A DNA stretch of 64,000 bases from positions 2,440,620-2,504,619 of the forward strand of contig KZ111141.1 in assembly GCA_002077045.2 (NCBI GenBank), in the 5' to 3' direction. Of the stretch, positions 9,026 to 20,550 are shown one piece after another. Positions within the stretch are counted from its first letter, which is position 1, and each line of letters begins with the position of its first letter. Made by a program: the position numbers and the translations under genes. Origin of the DNA: Rachicladosporium sp. CCFEE 5018. Its lineage: Eukaryota > Ascomycota > Dothideomycetes > Cladosporiales > Cladosporiaceae. The notes below the pieces were generated by a model. It was not told the DNA's origin and made no database searches. It worked only from the letters and a program-made list of their open reading frames with translations.

Positions 9026-10515
9026 TCACACCACGGACCTACTTCCAGCCACCTCCCGAAACGCCTTCGGGTCATTGAACCACAGCCCACGCTTCTCTTC
9101 GATCCCGCCCATGCTGCCACCCGACTTCGTTGAAGTGGGCAGGCCCTCCAGCTCACCCTCAGTCCCATCTGCCGATGCACGAGTGAAGCAGCGCTTAGCC
9201 AGCCCCACCGTCCAAGCACCCAAGACAATAGCGCAGAACACGGCTAGCAGCACTTTCTCGTGATCCAGGATGCCATCGTTCTGCCAGCGATCCGCCATGT
9301 GGGTGGGTGACTCCACGTAAATCAGGTAGCCGACTAGTATAGCGAGACATAGCATGCGCAAGAGGTGCTGGAATGGGAGACGCACACCGTTGGCGATGAT
9401 GTTGAGCACAGCGGCCATGATGCCAGGTACAGTCCAGAGAACGGCGATTGTGAGAGTCATGCCAGCGAGACCAAGCAAGTACCACCCAACTGAAAACAGA
9501 CACGCGAATAGATCGCCAAGATGACTGAAGGAGCCCATAACCTCAGCCCACGCCTTCTGCGCACTCTCAGCATCTTGCCTCGACTGCGCAGTAAGCGCCA
9601 TAGTATCGTTAGCCATCTTGCGCAGCTCCTGGTGATCGCCACGTAGATTCTGCACTTGACTGGTCAAGCTATGCATCTGCGTCGCCAGCGCCATGGTAAG
9701 CTCGAAAGTGCCCGCGACATCCAGCTGCAGGTCGCGCACGCTCTGCTGCGTTGTTTGGACGAAGTTGTTAGAAATTTCCAAGTCGCGAGTGATGGCGTAG
9801 ATGCTCTGCATGACGCTCTGCTGAAAGAGCTCGTTGGCAAATTGCATTTGCTCACGGGCGGTCTTAGCCTCGGTGGAGACTAGCGCGAGCTCTTGCTGAT
9901 GCTGTTGAGCGAGGGCATTGATTGCTGCAAGGACCTCATCCATAGTGGCGAGGACAGTCCTGCCGGATGTGGCAACCTGGATGTCGGTGTCGTGAACATT
10001 GTTGGCGAGCTTACGCATGCCTTGCACCAGGTCCTGAACGCCGTTCTGCATGTCACCAGCAAGGTCCTCCCACAGCTGCTTGACCTTAGCCTGCATGAGC
10101 TCATCTTCGGCCGTGAGATCGAAGTGGAACTGCCTGACATTGATGACCAAATCGTGAAACGCCTGCGTGGCATCTTCAGCCTCCTGCTTCGATTGGCGTA
10201 GAGTCTCGCCCAGATCAGCAGTAGTCTCAGCAAGGATCTTGTGCAAGTGAAGCTGCTCATCCTTCTCGATCTCGCCGCGAACGGCATGACAGAGGCTGAC
10301 TGCATTTTGGCGGGAGTTTGAATAGCTGGTCCACCATTGGGCACGAGTCTCCAGTGCGCTACGACAGATATCCAAATCGCGACCAGTGGTAGCTTCGTAC
10401 ACTGGGTAGTTGACAGTCGAATGAAAGGGACCTTGAGCGGTGAGCTTACCGAGTAAGCCCTTCTTCTTGGCGTTTTGCTCGGTGGGGATGAATGCTGTGC
10501 ATTCCGGAGGGAAAG
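9026..10515 (-). CDS. KAR5: KAR5/Tht1-type nuclear fusion protein, copy A, 5' end lost at gap
   Basis: KAR5 proteins act in the ER/nuclear envelope during nuclear fusion after mating. Visible here are the Cys-containing N-terminal region (PPEC, DICRSALETRAQWW, SLCHAVRGEIEKDEQ), then about 200 residues of heptad-rich coiled coil. After that come hydrophobic segments (around YLLGLAGMTLTIAVLW, IMAAVLNIIANGV, MLCLAILVGYLIYV, VLLAVFCAIVLGAW) and a short polar tail ending SRSVV. The frame is open to the gap. The missing 5' part would encode the signal peptide and first Cys pairs, seen in the other contig at 53326-53773. Bases 10089-10515 are identical to 52079-52505 and to 52899-53325, so the true partner of this fragment is uncertain. 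Confidence 0.85.
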
Positions 10516-10615
10516 NNNNNNNNNNNNNNNNNNNNNNNNNNNNNNNNNNNNNNNNNNNNNNNNNNNNNNNNNNNNNNNNNNNNNNNNNNNNNNNNNNNNN
10601 NNNNNNNNNNNNNNN
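10516..10615. other. Assembly gap, 100 N
   Basis: One hundred N, a customary placeholder length, so the real size is unknown. It joins the middle of KAR5 copy A to the middle of an oxygenase gene. Confidence 0.99.
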
Positions 10616-11217
10616 ACACCTACATGCGCACAGCCCACAGCACAGGCCTCAAGATCCTCTCAATCCTCGCCACTCACCTTGGCGCGAAGCCAGAAGACTT
10701 CCTCTCCCGCCATAGACTCGAAGAGAGCTCAGGCGACATCATCCGCATGACACGCGGCCCACCTCGCAAGAACGCCGAAATGCCCGAGATCCAGACGCCC
10801 TCACACACAGACTTCGGCAGCATCACACTCCTCATGAACTGGCTCGGCGGCCTGCAAGTCTGGTCTGAATCTGCTCGCTCCGCCGGCCCTCTGGAACCAG
10901 ACACACCAGGCGAATGGGTCTGGGTCAAGCCCAAACGAGGCCACGCCATCATCAATCTCGGCGACGCGGCAGTGAAGTTCACGAATGGCGTGCTGTGTTC
11001 GGGACGGCATAGAGTCGTGCCTTCGCCTGGAGAGCAGGGCAAGTGGCCGCGGTACTCGATTGTGTATTTTGTGAGGCCCGAGAATGAGTGTATGATGGAG
11101 GTGCTTGAAGGGAAGGAGATCCCGAGGCCGGAGCAGGAGGAGGGGAGTCGGATTAGTGCGAGGGAGTGGATTGTACAGCAGGCTAAGGGGCTAGGGACGA
11201 AGTTTCCGGAGAATTGA
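10616..11217 (+). CDS. 2-oxoglutarate/Fe(II)-dependent oxygenase, 5' end missing at gap
   Basis: About 200 C-terminal residues of the isopenicillin-N-synthase-like dioxygenase family remain. Iron ligands are seen in SHTDFGSITLL (HxD) and SGRHRVVPSPG (distal His). RYSIVYFVRPE supplies the Arg-x-Ser that binds 2-oxoglutarate. An N-terminal DIOX_N-type region should lie in the gap. Fungal members hydroxylate or desaturate small molecules; the substrate cannot be read from this fragment. There is no counterpart beside copy B in this window. Confidence 0.85.
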
Positions 11218-11536
11218 TAGCCTGCAGATCTTCCTGTATAGTGGATTCCGCTCATATCACGACAGTCTTTGCGTTATGGCACGCGTTAATAGGCTCCAAT
11301 AGCAAGAAGTCTGTACTGTTGAGGACAGCGGAGCGTGCGAGATACAAGACAGACTTATATACCTGTCACTTCACATGAACCGCAACGTCATTGCTCAAAT
11401 GTTTGATTAGCACACGTGCATTGGAACATCTTGAAAGCACTGGCTTCAGCTCTTGTCGATCTCTGGACTACTACTGACCCTTCCAATAAGCGATTGTTAT
11501 GCACCGCCATCTTTGAGACACTCCCACTGGACGACC
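11218..11536. other. Intergenic, oxygenase 3' flank and HBS1 promoter
   Basis: No gene, RNA or repeat is recognised in these 319 bp. Confidence 0.5.
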
Positions 11537-14102
11537 ATGAGCGGCCATCGTCGAGTCAAAGACATAGACTATGACGAGGAAGATCTCTACGATGAAGTCA
11601 ACGAGGACGACGCAGAACCTGATACGCAAGCCGAATTGACACCTGAAGATCAGGCCAACTTCGCGACTCTCACACCTGTAGTGCGTGCTGAGCTGGACGA
11701 GGCAGGACTGCAAGCTTCGGACAGAGAGATCCAGGATGCATTATGGAACTACTACTGGGATGTGGGAAAGAGTGTAGGGTATCTGAGGGGTCTAAGGGGT
11801 GAGAAAGTGAATGGCGGTGGAGGTGCCAAGAAGGAGAAGGTGAAGAGCAAGTTCGAGGAGGTAGAAGAGGAGAGGGCCAGGAAAGCCGCTGGTGGTGAGT
11901 CCATTTTCTTTCGTTTCGTTCTCTGAAGAAGTGAGGGAGTGAGGTATCTTGGAACGCTTGCTGGACTGAAGAGAACAGGACGAGTCAGGCACCGACTGAC
12001 TGGTGCAAAGGCTGGACCTTCGCAGGCTTGGATCTGGGCCAACCAGAGAGCTGGTTCCACGACGTCACTTGGAGCCATGTCCCCGAGGCGATCGTCGGTG
12101 ACCTTATAATACCCACGAAACGACGACCTAGCATGCTCGGAGGTTCAAGCAAGCTAGCTAAGCTCGCGGAGGAGCGGAAGCGAAAGGTTGAGGCCGCGAA
12201 GGTGGCTGCGACCGCGAGCTCATTCGACCACCTCACTCTCGATGGCACCCATGAGCAAAGCAAGGGTCGTTCACCGGACACCCAACCAGCCGCGAAAACG
12301 AGGAAGTACCCAGCACGGAGGAAGGAGCCAAGCCCACCTCCAAAGCTGCCGGAACCAGAGCCCGAACAAGAGGTCAAGGAAGCTCTACCCGACTTGCGTG
12401 CGCCACCCACTGCCTTCGGGCATACTTTGAGCAGGTCATCTCGAAATCCCGATCAAAGACAGACACTACAGGTCCATAACGTACTGGGCTCATCTACTTC
12501 GCCTGACGCTTTCTCTGGCCCTTCACCGGATGATATCGTCACTCGTGCCCAGGGCGCAAGCAGAAGTCTGAACAAGTGAGAGATATGAGAGACAATAGCT
12601 GACGTTCATCAATGCGCACAGGCAGTACCAAGAGCAAACCTCAGAAGAGCACCGCAAATGGAGTCAATGGACTACCCAAGAGCGTTGATGCCCTTCACCT
12701 AAATGGCACATCTGCAGAGCAGTCGCCGGTCCAACCGAAGGTGAAGTCCAAGAACATGGACGTGACCAAAATCTGGACAGAGACCGCCGCTACGCGACGT
12801 CCAGTAGCAGCATTTGTAGTGATCGGCCACGTTGATCATGGCAAGTCCACGCTCATGGGAAGACTTCTGCTGGACACAGGCGCAGTGCACCAGCGAGACA
12901 TTGATCGGTACCGCAAGGAAGCTACCGAGCAAGGCAAAGCGTCGTTTGCTCTCGCCTGGGTCATGGACACCAGCGCCGACGAGCGAGAACGTGGTGTCAC
13001 CGTCGATATAGCACAGCACCACTTCAGCACTGACACTGCGGACTTCACGATCTTAGACGCACCTGGACATCGCGATTTTGTGCCGAATATGATCGGTGGA
13101 GCTAGCATGGCTGATATTGGCGTGCTGGTGGTGGATGCTAATCAGCTGGAGAGCGGGCTGAAGGGACAGACGAGGGAGCATGTACTGCTTGCGAGAGCTG
13201 TGGGATTGGAAAGGATCGTGGTCGTAGTAAACAAGATGGATGGCGCCGTGCCGGCATGGGACCAGCATCTGTTCAGATCAGTGAGCGAAGAGGTGCGCAA
13301 GTTGCTTACTGAAACTGGCTTCGATCGCGACAACATCAAGCTTGTGCCCTGTTCAGGACTAAATGGCGACAATGTTGCTACCCCACCTGCAGCCAGTAGA
13401 CCCACCGCGTGGGTGACGCAGAGTAGTCAGACCCTCATCTCCGCGCTTGAGGACTTCGCAGGCTCGACAGCGACATCGTCCGAATCGCTCAACAATCACC
13501 TTAGACTCCAGATCACAGACATCTTCCACGCTAGCAGTCAACACCCCATATCAGTCTCCGGCCGCATCAGTGCCGGTACCGTCCAGATCGGCGAGACCAT
13601 CACAATCATGCCTAGCAGCGAGTTGGCAAGTATCAAAGCTATAGACGTTGCTGACTCACCCGTCGAGTACGCCGTAGCCGGGCAACTCGTCACTCTGCAC
13701 CTCACAGCCGACGATATCGAACAGCTCGAGCGCAATGTCCGCATAGGCGATATGCTTTGCTCTTTCTCATCCCCAATCGAGGTAGTCTCTGACTTCACGA
13801 CCACCCTTCTCAGCTACCAGCCACTGCTTCCCGGCCCTGTAGAAGTCCATATCGGACGACTGCAACTCCCGGGTAGAATCACGAGTCTGCTGGAGCTGGT
13901 GGATGCTGCTGGTGGGACTGTGAAGCGGAAACCTCGGATTGTGAAGGCGGGGCTGCGAGCCAAGGTTAAGGTCACTGTCGACAGGGCACTCCCAGGTGAC
14001 GAAGGTGATAGGGTCGTCATCAGAGCTGATGGAGAGACCCTGGGCAGTGGAACTATTTCCGGACTAGGGGAGAGGTGGATCGGTGCTGCCAGTGGCAATT
14101 GA
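11537..14102 (+). CDS. HBS1: HBS1 translational GTPase (ribosome rescue)
   Basis: Three exons (11537-11894, 12026-12575, 12626-14102) encode 794 aa. The introns are 131 nt (branch GACTGAC) and 50 nt (branch AGCTGAC). HBS1 works with Dom34/Pelota to rescue stalled ribosomes in no-go and non-stop decay. The acidic N-terminus (DIDYDEEDLYDEVNEDD) and the following helical segment match the HBS1 N-terminal domain. A low-complexity linker with RRPSMLGGSSKLAKLAEER follows. The eEF1A-like GTPase begins near residue 370: GHVDHGKST (G1), the DERERGVT switch I region, DAPGH (G3), NKMD (G4) and SGLNG (G5). Two beta-barrel domains complete it. Length and order suit HBS1 better than eRF3, because no eRF3-type N-terminus is present. 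The ATG is the first Met of the conserved acidic start. Confidence 0.93.
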
Positions 14103-14361
14103 GACGAACAATAAGAGCCGACACGGGCTGACTTCATGAAATCGCGCGTCGCGCGTCATTATCATTCAGTACGAACGATCATCCGGCGGCGTCCAATACG
14201 ACCGCCATTCGAGCCACGAATGCCTAGGGGCGACAGAGACCGAAATTGCTCTGAGAAGCTGTGGCCGCAGGCCAGACCATGGACTAAGTACAGCGTGCAC
14301 ATCAGACGCGATATGCTGAGACTGGGTGTCGATCATGTCCACACTCTTGACCAAGTCAGTC

Positions 14362-16553
14362 TTACCTTCGTCTCCTCACACCTTTCCAAAGCCTCCCGAC
14401 CTTCCTTCTGAAGCCCACCTTCTCGCCCTCGGGCACTTCCTCCTCGCCCTTAGCTATGAACTCCAATGTCTTGGCTTGCAGTCTATAAGGCTTCTCACCC
14501 TCCCTCTTCTGCACACTCGGAAACCAAGCCCAGCTCACAGCAGCCCCGAGTACCATCATTCCCGCATATAAGAAGCTCACATACCCCAGACTCTTCGAAT
14601 CGGGCTCACTCAAATCCCCACTATCAAAGTACAAGAACGAAATCTGCGCGAGGATAGACCCAATTTTGCCTGCCGCAGCTGAGATCCCATAGCATGTACA
14701 TCTATACTTCGTAGGAAAGATCTCGGCAGGTAGGATAAAGGTCAGAGTATTTGGCCCAAACGCGAAGCCGAATTGCAGTAAGGCGTAGGAGACTATGAGT
14801 ACGGCGTGGGAGGCTGTGTGGAAGAGGTAGAGGTATGCTACGCCGAAGACGCAGAGCGCGAGCGCGAGAGCGAGGAATGACCAGACAAGGGCTTTGCGGC
14901 GGTCGAAGTGATTTATTGTTGCGATCAGGAGGAGGGTTCCAAGGATGGAGCCGATGGAGGTAGTGATCAGGGTCTCTTTTGCGTTTGCGCGTAAAACAGA
15001 GGAGACTGTGCCCGTGTCGCCGTATGGAGAGGCGTAGAGCCAGGAGGGTGTTGCGGGGGTTGCAAGAGGTCTTCGGGCTGTCCAAAGTTTGGCCATTGTG
15101 GCAGCGGAGTTGAAGCCGAGGCCGTAGTATGGGAACTGGAGCGGAGAGTCAGCAATGGATTGATGGAATATGTCGCATATATTCGCTTACGTCTAGGATC
15201 AGCCAGGCAAGAGAAGTGCCAGCAAGATATCGCCAATTGCCTTCCGCGATGAAGTACTGATATAAGGCTTTGCGCGTGAACTGAGTGTACGGCTTCTCAT
15301 CGCTAGGTAGCGTGTACTCCGCGGAGTCGATGCCTATATCAGCTTCTGGTGGATCGAGCGTATAGTTCTCGTCGTCGCGTGTGGAAGGCTCGGGCGAGAC
15401 TTGAGGTGTATCATGCCGGTTCGGCTGAAGGTAGTCACGTGACGGCGCCTCATTCGGTGCCAGCTCTTGCAGCTCCAGCTGATCAGTTGCAATAGCACTG
15501 GTGCTTGCCGGAGGATTGGCGTAGACTCGCCGTGTGTCACTAAGCGCAGTCTTCGCGTCCTGCTTAACAGCGATCGTGTATCGTCCAGACTCGGGGATCG
15601 TCCAACGGAAGATGATGGCAATAGCTGCCGGTACGGCGCCCACACCGACCACAATCCGCCATAGTATGTCGATACCGACAGCAGCATGATCGTTCCCAGA
15701 GATGTCAAGGCCAACGGAGAAGTCGTAGTACTGGCTCAGTCCTGCTAATGCAGCGATTCCGATAAGCCAAGCTACGAGCTGGCCGAGGGGTTGCATCAGG
15801 AACACCGCGCTGAGCATGCGACCTCTCGACTGTGTAGCCGACCACTCTGCCGTGATGCAAGCGGAGAGCGGGTATTCAGCACCTTGAAATCGTCAGCCAA
15901 GTCTGTAGAGTTTCTGATTGTGGAAGTTGGTACGCACCTATACCAATGCCCATCACAAACCGCCATGCCATAAGCCAACTTGCGATCGACATGGATGTTT
16001 CCGACGCGCCATCAGAGAATGTATGGACGATGCCACGGGAGCACTGTGCGAAGCCGATCGTGCTGACGATCACGATAAAGAGCTCTATTCCGTACAGACG
16101 TTGTCCTGTCCGTTGGTCAATGATTGTTCCTCCGCCGTGCTGTAATCATGACTAAACGTGTCATATCACGAGCAGACGGCCACAAAGGTCCGACTTACTT
16201 CCATACTTGTCGGCTAGAAATCCGAACACGACCTGACCCACGGCTGATCCTATCAGCGTAACAAGGTTGATGTAAATCGCGGTTTTCGCCACGTGCTCAT
16301 TTGGCCAGTACACAAAGGCCAGTGCGGGCAGTACGACATTGCTGACGAACAGATTATAGCTGTCAGTGAAGAAGCCAGAGGCAGCGACTGCGTAAACCCG
16401 CCAGTTGAAGCCGTGCTGATCGATGATCTCGACGAGTTGCTCTTCTTGCGTAGCGAGATCCTCGAGATGCGTAGTGAACCTGCTTGGGTCGTCCCATCGA
16501 AGCAGACGTTTGATCGGAATGCTCCCGCGGCGGTGAATGCGTACTTCGTCCAT
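14362..16553 (-). CDS. PHO84-type inorganic phosphate:H+ symporter (MFS)
   Basis: Four exons read leftward (16199-16553, 15882-15938 boundary set at 15938-16105, 15191-15882, 14362-15135), giving 662 aa with introns of 93, 55 and 55 nt. Signature stretches are GFFTDSYNLFVSNVVLP in the first membrane helix, ADKYGRQRLYG in the loop after helix 2, and GIGIGAEYPLSACITAEWS in helix 4. NTLTFILPAEIFPTKYR is in the second half. These place it in the phosphate:H+ symporter family of the plasma membrane. The central cytosolic loop is long (about 130 residues after FRWTIPESGRYT) and rich in Pro, Asp and Glu, which explains the extra length over typical 550-580 aa members. It converges with HBS1, with 259 bp between stops. 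A last intron near the TAA (GAAGGTAAGAC) cannot be excluded. Confidence 0.9.
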
Positions 16554-17411
16554 GTGGTAGCAGGCCAGGCCCAGACAGGGTCCAAGAGTACCTGTCTGAC
16601 TCTTGTGCAGATGAGCTTGTTACCGGACGATGCAATCACAATGCTGTACTATTTTCTAAGTCGCCCAGGTGTCTGACGGATTAATTCATGATCTCGGTCT
16701 TATCGAGTCGCATCGTGCAACATCGCATCGCGTCTCGAGCCACAGTGAAGAGATCACGCAGATGACAGCACTTTGAGATCACCTTCTGACACGGTATTTT
16801 GTGCAGCGGTGGCCTCAAGTAATGCCTTGATCGATGGCGGCTGAGTAAAGAGAGCTGCAGACCTACCTATCCCGAACCGGTGACTGTCAACGTCGAGTCA
16901 GGCGACGTAGAAAGCCACCAGATGAGAGGCGAGCTCTACAGACAAGCAGCGTTCACACGTGCAAGCCAAGTTGCGCAGTCCTACCGCTTGGCAATGGCTG
17001 GGCTAGGAAAGCTGCCCCTCCAGGTCGCAGAGCCTTGTGGCCTGAACAGGTCGCGTTCGTGAACAGGAGGAGGCGCAGCTGGGGCGCTGTTCGGTTTGGC
17101 GTCACACGAATTGTGCCCCTGCACAGCTGGGGGAATTGACCCGCCCGCCTCGGCAGGGTGGGTGTTGGCATGGGTGGGCCTCTGTGACTAGGCGACTCGT
17201 ACCAACAGTAGTGAGCTTCCAAATACCCTTTGGGACTCTCGGTGGCGGCATAATGACTTCGACCAGCTGTTGCAGTCGACGATAACATCGCTGGCATGGC
17301 GGTCGACGAAGCAGCACCTTAGCATTATTGAACATAGAAGATTGAGCCGCGCACTCAACGGCCCGCTGAGGCTCCCCGAGCCATCGAAAGCCACGGGAGG
17401 GTCGAAGCAAG
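16554..17411. other. Divergent intergenic region
   Basis: These 858 bp lie between the phosphate transporter start (-) and the 676-aa gene start (+). Promoters of both genes are expected. No convincing ORF or RNA gene was found. Confidence 0.5.
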
Positions 17412-19442
17412 ATGAGCTTCGGCTTCTCTGTCAAGGATGTCCTCGAAGGACTGCGAGCTTGCCAACAAGTCTACCGGGCCTTCGCGTCCGAGTATCAGAA
17501 TGCGCCAAGACAGTTCGCTGTCTTCAGCGATGAGCTCGAACGCGTGGAGCAAGCGTTGGCGCTCCAAGATCAGATCAATGGCTGGACGGGCCAAATATAC
17601 CCGGGGACGAGCGCATTTCAGGAATGCCTCAAGGAGTGCCGGCACTTTGCTGAGCAGCAGCGGAGGTTGATTGATAGACACAGAGGAAAGGAGAGCTTCC
17701 TAGGCATTCTCCAGACTGCTGCCTCTGCGTTCGAGCAAGAGCTGCCGACGCTGAGGGAGAGATTGTCACACAATCGCATCGAGCTGGTGAACTTCAATGT
17801 CATGCTTTTGTTACAGAGGGCCTTCAATGGAGCGGACAGCCACACGACACCGGTGCAGGTGACCATTGGTGCGTCACGAAATAGCTCGAACGCTGGGCTG
17901 CCTGCGGACACGTCGAAGCAGGTTGAGCAAGTGCTCATGAGGCTGTTCAGAGTGGGCTATGCATACAAGAGATCGGGCAGCAGCGCAATACAGACGCCAG
18001 GCTCTCCCGTGATGCATCTCGAACAACTCGGTGCTGAGTTTGAGAACTGCATATCCTCCTTGTGCACACTCATTGGGCTACCTCCGGACAGCTTGGCATC
18101 GCTACCAATGGATGTAGTCGCTGACGGTCTCTCAGAAGAGAGGTGGCAAAGCATGATCCAGAGTACTGCCCAAGTCTCACGCTACACTAACAGCGCCAGC
18201 GTTGTGCCACATATCGCTCGCATATGTGAAGTCAAGCTCGACGTTGAAGGAGCAGGCTATCACGAAATGGCACACAGCTATGTCTTGTTCAACCGCACGC
18301 TCTATTGGCGCAACGTTAGTGGGCTGGTAATACTGGAGCATAAGCTGCCAGATTCGACGCGGAAATGCTACCCCTACACTCAGCATCGCAAACGCGGTCT
18401 TCCACTGACCTTGACATGGCTGGAGATGCAGGACGTCATCATCAAGACGGGCAATGAGAGGAAGCTTGCGTGCAAACCCAGCATTACGTTCTGCAGAAAC
18501 GAAGTACTCGCCGCTGAAAACGAGTGCAACCTGTACCAGCACGATGTTAGGGGTGGCCGCGAATTACTCCACACCTTTCATGTCGATAACATCGCTGCCA
18601 AGAACGCTCGTAACGTCAATATCGCCTACACCGAGTGCTGTAAGATCTGGGAGGCGCCACCCGGAAAATCTGACAGGACCCTCTCGTTCCCTGCAATACT
18701 TGCGTCGAGCTCGACGAAGGATATCGAGATGCCTCTGAAGTGGTTCAACTCACCCTCGAATCCGCGTACGGGATGTGTCCGTCTCAACTTCGCCACCGAA
18801 ATTGCACGTCGAACAAGTACTACTAGCATACCCGGCTCAAATTTTCTGCGCCGCAACACTGCAACGACCGTGAGCTCTGCAGCATCTATACGTACAGTGA
18901 ACACCACTCTTGCGGCAGACTCCTTCGCACCAGCCGATTACATATCTCGCATCGGTCATCTGGACTTCAAGCTTACAAATCCCGCCGAGGTCTCCAGCTT
19001 CATCACTGCGCTCGCTGACCCATTCGCGCCTGCTTCCCGCGCGCCGTCGCTTTTCTCTTGCGCCTCTCCTACCTTCACAGCCTCTTCCCCCTCGACCATC
19101 TCGACTGTCGCCTCCTCGCCACCCTTCAGCTTCCGCGTCCCAGATCGACGTCCGGTGCCGCATCGGACGAGTACGGCGGGCACTTCGCCCATGAGTCCTT
19201 CGACGCTGTCTGAGCTGCCGGGCTCAGCTATGCCTGCCGAGCTCCCTGCGACAGGCTTTGCGCTTCCGAGAGCAGAGCTTGCTGCGCCGCAGCATTATGC
19301 ACTCGCGGAGCTGGCGGGTGATGATCTGAGGGCTGAGCTGGAGGGCCTGCAAGTGAACGGAAGGATGGAGGCACAAACGCCGTTCGGGTTGCTGCACGAT
19401 GGGAGAGGTAGAGATGGCAGGGCAGAGACGGATTTTTGGTGA
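17412..19442 (+). CDS. 676-aa protein with a helical N-terminus like fungal STAND/NLR effector domains
   Basis: A single exon starts MSFGFSVKDVLEGLRACQQVY. This opening, with DELERVEQAL and later helices to about residue 150, resembles the helical N-terminal domains found on fungal NLR/STAND proteins and on orphan proteins. No P-loop, NACHT, ankyrin or WD repeats follow. The middle (residues 200-480) is mixed alpha/beta with unplaced Cys and Trp. Residues 480-640 are Ser/Thr/Pro-rich and probably disordered. There is no signal peptide or membrane helix. The assignment of the N-terminal domain is by general resemblance only. The function is unknown; a role in nonself recognition or signalling would be inference. 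Confidence 0.7.
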   Translation: MSFGFSVKDVLEGLRACQQVYRAFASEYQNAPRQFAVFSDELERVEQALALQDQINGWTGQIYPGTSAFQECLKECRHFAEQQRRLIDRHRGKESFLGILQTAASAFEQELPTLRERLSHNRIELVNFNVMLLLQRAFNGADSHTTPVQVTIGASRNSSNAGLPADTSKQVEQVLMRLFRVGYAYKRSGSSAIQTPGSPVMHLEQLGAEFENCISSLCTLIGLPPDSLASLPMDVVADGLSEERWQSMIQSTAQVSRYTNSASVVPHIARICEVKLDVEGAGYHEMAHSYVLFNRTLYWRNVSGLVILEHKLPDSTRKCYPYTQHRKRGLPLTLTWLEMQDVIIKTGNERKLACKPSITFCRNEVLAAENECNLYQHDVRGGRELLHTFHVDNIAAKNARNVNIAYTECCKIWEAPPGKSDRTLSFPAILASSSTKDIEMPLKWFNSPSNPRTGCVRLNFATEIARRTSTTSIPGSNFLRRNTATTVSSAASIRTVNTTLAADSFAPADYISRIGHLDFKLTNPAEVSSFITALADPFAPASRAPSLFSCASPTFTASSPSTISTVASSPPFSFRVPDRRPVPHRTSTAGTSPMSPSTLSELPGSAMPAELPATGFALPRAELAAPQHYALAELAGDDLRAELEGLQVNGRMEAQTPFGLLHDGRGRDGRAETDFW

Positions 19443-20154
19443 GAGCACCAAATGTCAAGCTACACACTCACCTCTATCAACGGCCTGATGAATGGTGTAT
19501 TCTCGGCAACACGCAGCTCCCTCTGCCGCTAACACATCCGCAATCACTGCGACGCTGCAAAGCGATCAAACGCTGATGCTCAGCTGCGACTCAAGAATGA
19601 GGATCCGCCGCTCAAATGGCATCCAGCATGCAAACCGCCGATTACGTGGACTGGTACTGCAGCCACGCAGACGAGCTGGGTCCTCGGGTCCGGAACTCCT
19701 CACATCCTGCATAGTCGACACGGAGAACATTCGTCAAATGGAGTGGCGATGCTATGGCATCGACCACTACGATATGCATCCAGCTGGACTGGTCAGCTCG
19801 CCTGCAACATGTCATAGACATCGCAGGTGGTAGCCAGCAGTGCCTTTGGATAGGTCAATACAGATGGATGATAGATAGATTGGATGATACCACGAAATTT
19901 ACGAGCAATATGCTACGCGCCACGATACCCACGACAGACTTTAAAGCGACTTACAAGACATCATTAAAGCGGTCAAGTAGCAAGATGAGTGATTAAGGTT
20001 TGGTTGTTTTCTCTCTACTACATTTCTCCGTTCACGTCGATTGATTAAACAAGAAGCTCTCGTCTCCAAGCCCGGGTATCACCAGAAACCACAAAATCTT
20101 TCCACATAAGTCGTCATTCAGCCGTCAAAAGTCACCCCTTCCTCCCACTCCCAC
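19443..20154. other. Intergenic between convergent genes
   Basis: These 712 bp hold 3' flanks of the 676-aa gene (+) and the small GPI protein gene (-). Short overlapping ORFs are present but look non-coding, and no RNA gene is recognised. Confidence 0.45.
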
Positions 20155-20550
20155 TCAAAGCCCGACCAAAAGTCCAATCGCCACCGCACCCACCATCCCC
20201 AGGCCACTCACAGCCATACTCCCTGCGCCGTTCGACGGCATGATCGGCCTGCCCGTCTCGCCAGTGCCTCCAACCGTCCCTGTGGCAGCCCACGTTGCAT
20301 TGCCACCGTAGCCTGCAGTCGGCACGCCGGTGCCTAGACCGTAGCTAGTAGTGGTCACCGGGATCTCAGTGCCATTTCGGGTTGCAGTGACGGTCTGGAC
20401 TACGCGCTCGACGGTGCGGGTGGAGGTGTAGGTCGTTAGAGCTGAGGTTTGGTCCCCACCGTAGGCTCCGGGTTGGGCGAGGGGCGTGGGTTCTTGAGCG
20501 AGGGTGAGGAGGGGGAAAGCAAGTGAGGCGATCAGAGTGAGGAAGCGCAT
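20155..20550 (-). CDS. Small GPI-anchored cell-surface protein
   Basis: 131 aa in one exon. The first 18 residues, MRFLTLIASLAFPLLTLA, are a clear signal peptide. The mature part is rich in Thr, Gly, Ser and Val with one N-glycosylation site (NGT) and another possible (NAT). The C-terminus has a small-residue site (NGAGS) followed by a hydrophobic tail ending GAVAIGLLVGL, as in GPI-anchored proteins. There is no enzymatic domain. A structural or surface wall protein is the likely role. It has a long leader region upstream. Confidence 0.75.
   Translation of the reverse strand: MRFLTLIASLAFPLLTLAQEPTPLAQPGAYGGDQTSALTTYTSTRTVERVVQTVTATRNGTEIPVTTTSYGLGTGVPTAGYGGNATWAATGTVGGTGETGRPIMPSNGAGSMAVSGLGMVGAVAIGLLVGL

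Larger units (their letters stand above)
1..10515. repeat. Segmental duplication, copy A
   Basis: Base 1 corresponds to base 41072, and the match runs to the gap at 10515 (52505 in copy B). Gene order and orientation are the same in both copies: SDR, family 1 members a-b-c, sirtuin, ICP55, KAR5. The window begins inside the copy, so its left edge is not visible. Copy A is about 0.9 kb shorter, almost entirely because of one deletion inside family 1 member b. Differences are scattered substitutions and small indels, and the Gln-rich genes differ most. Confidence 0.95.
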
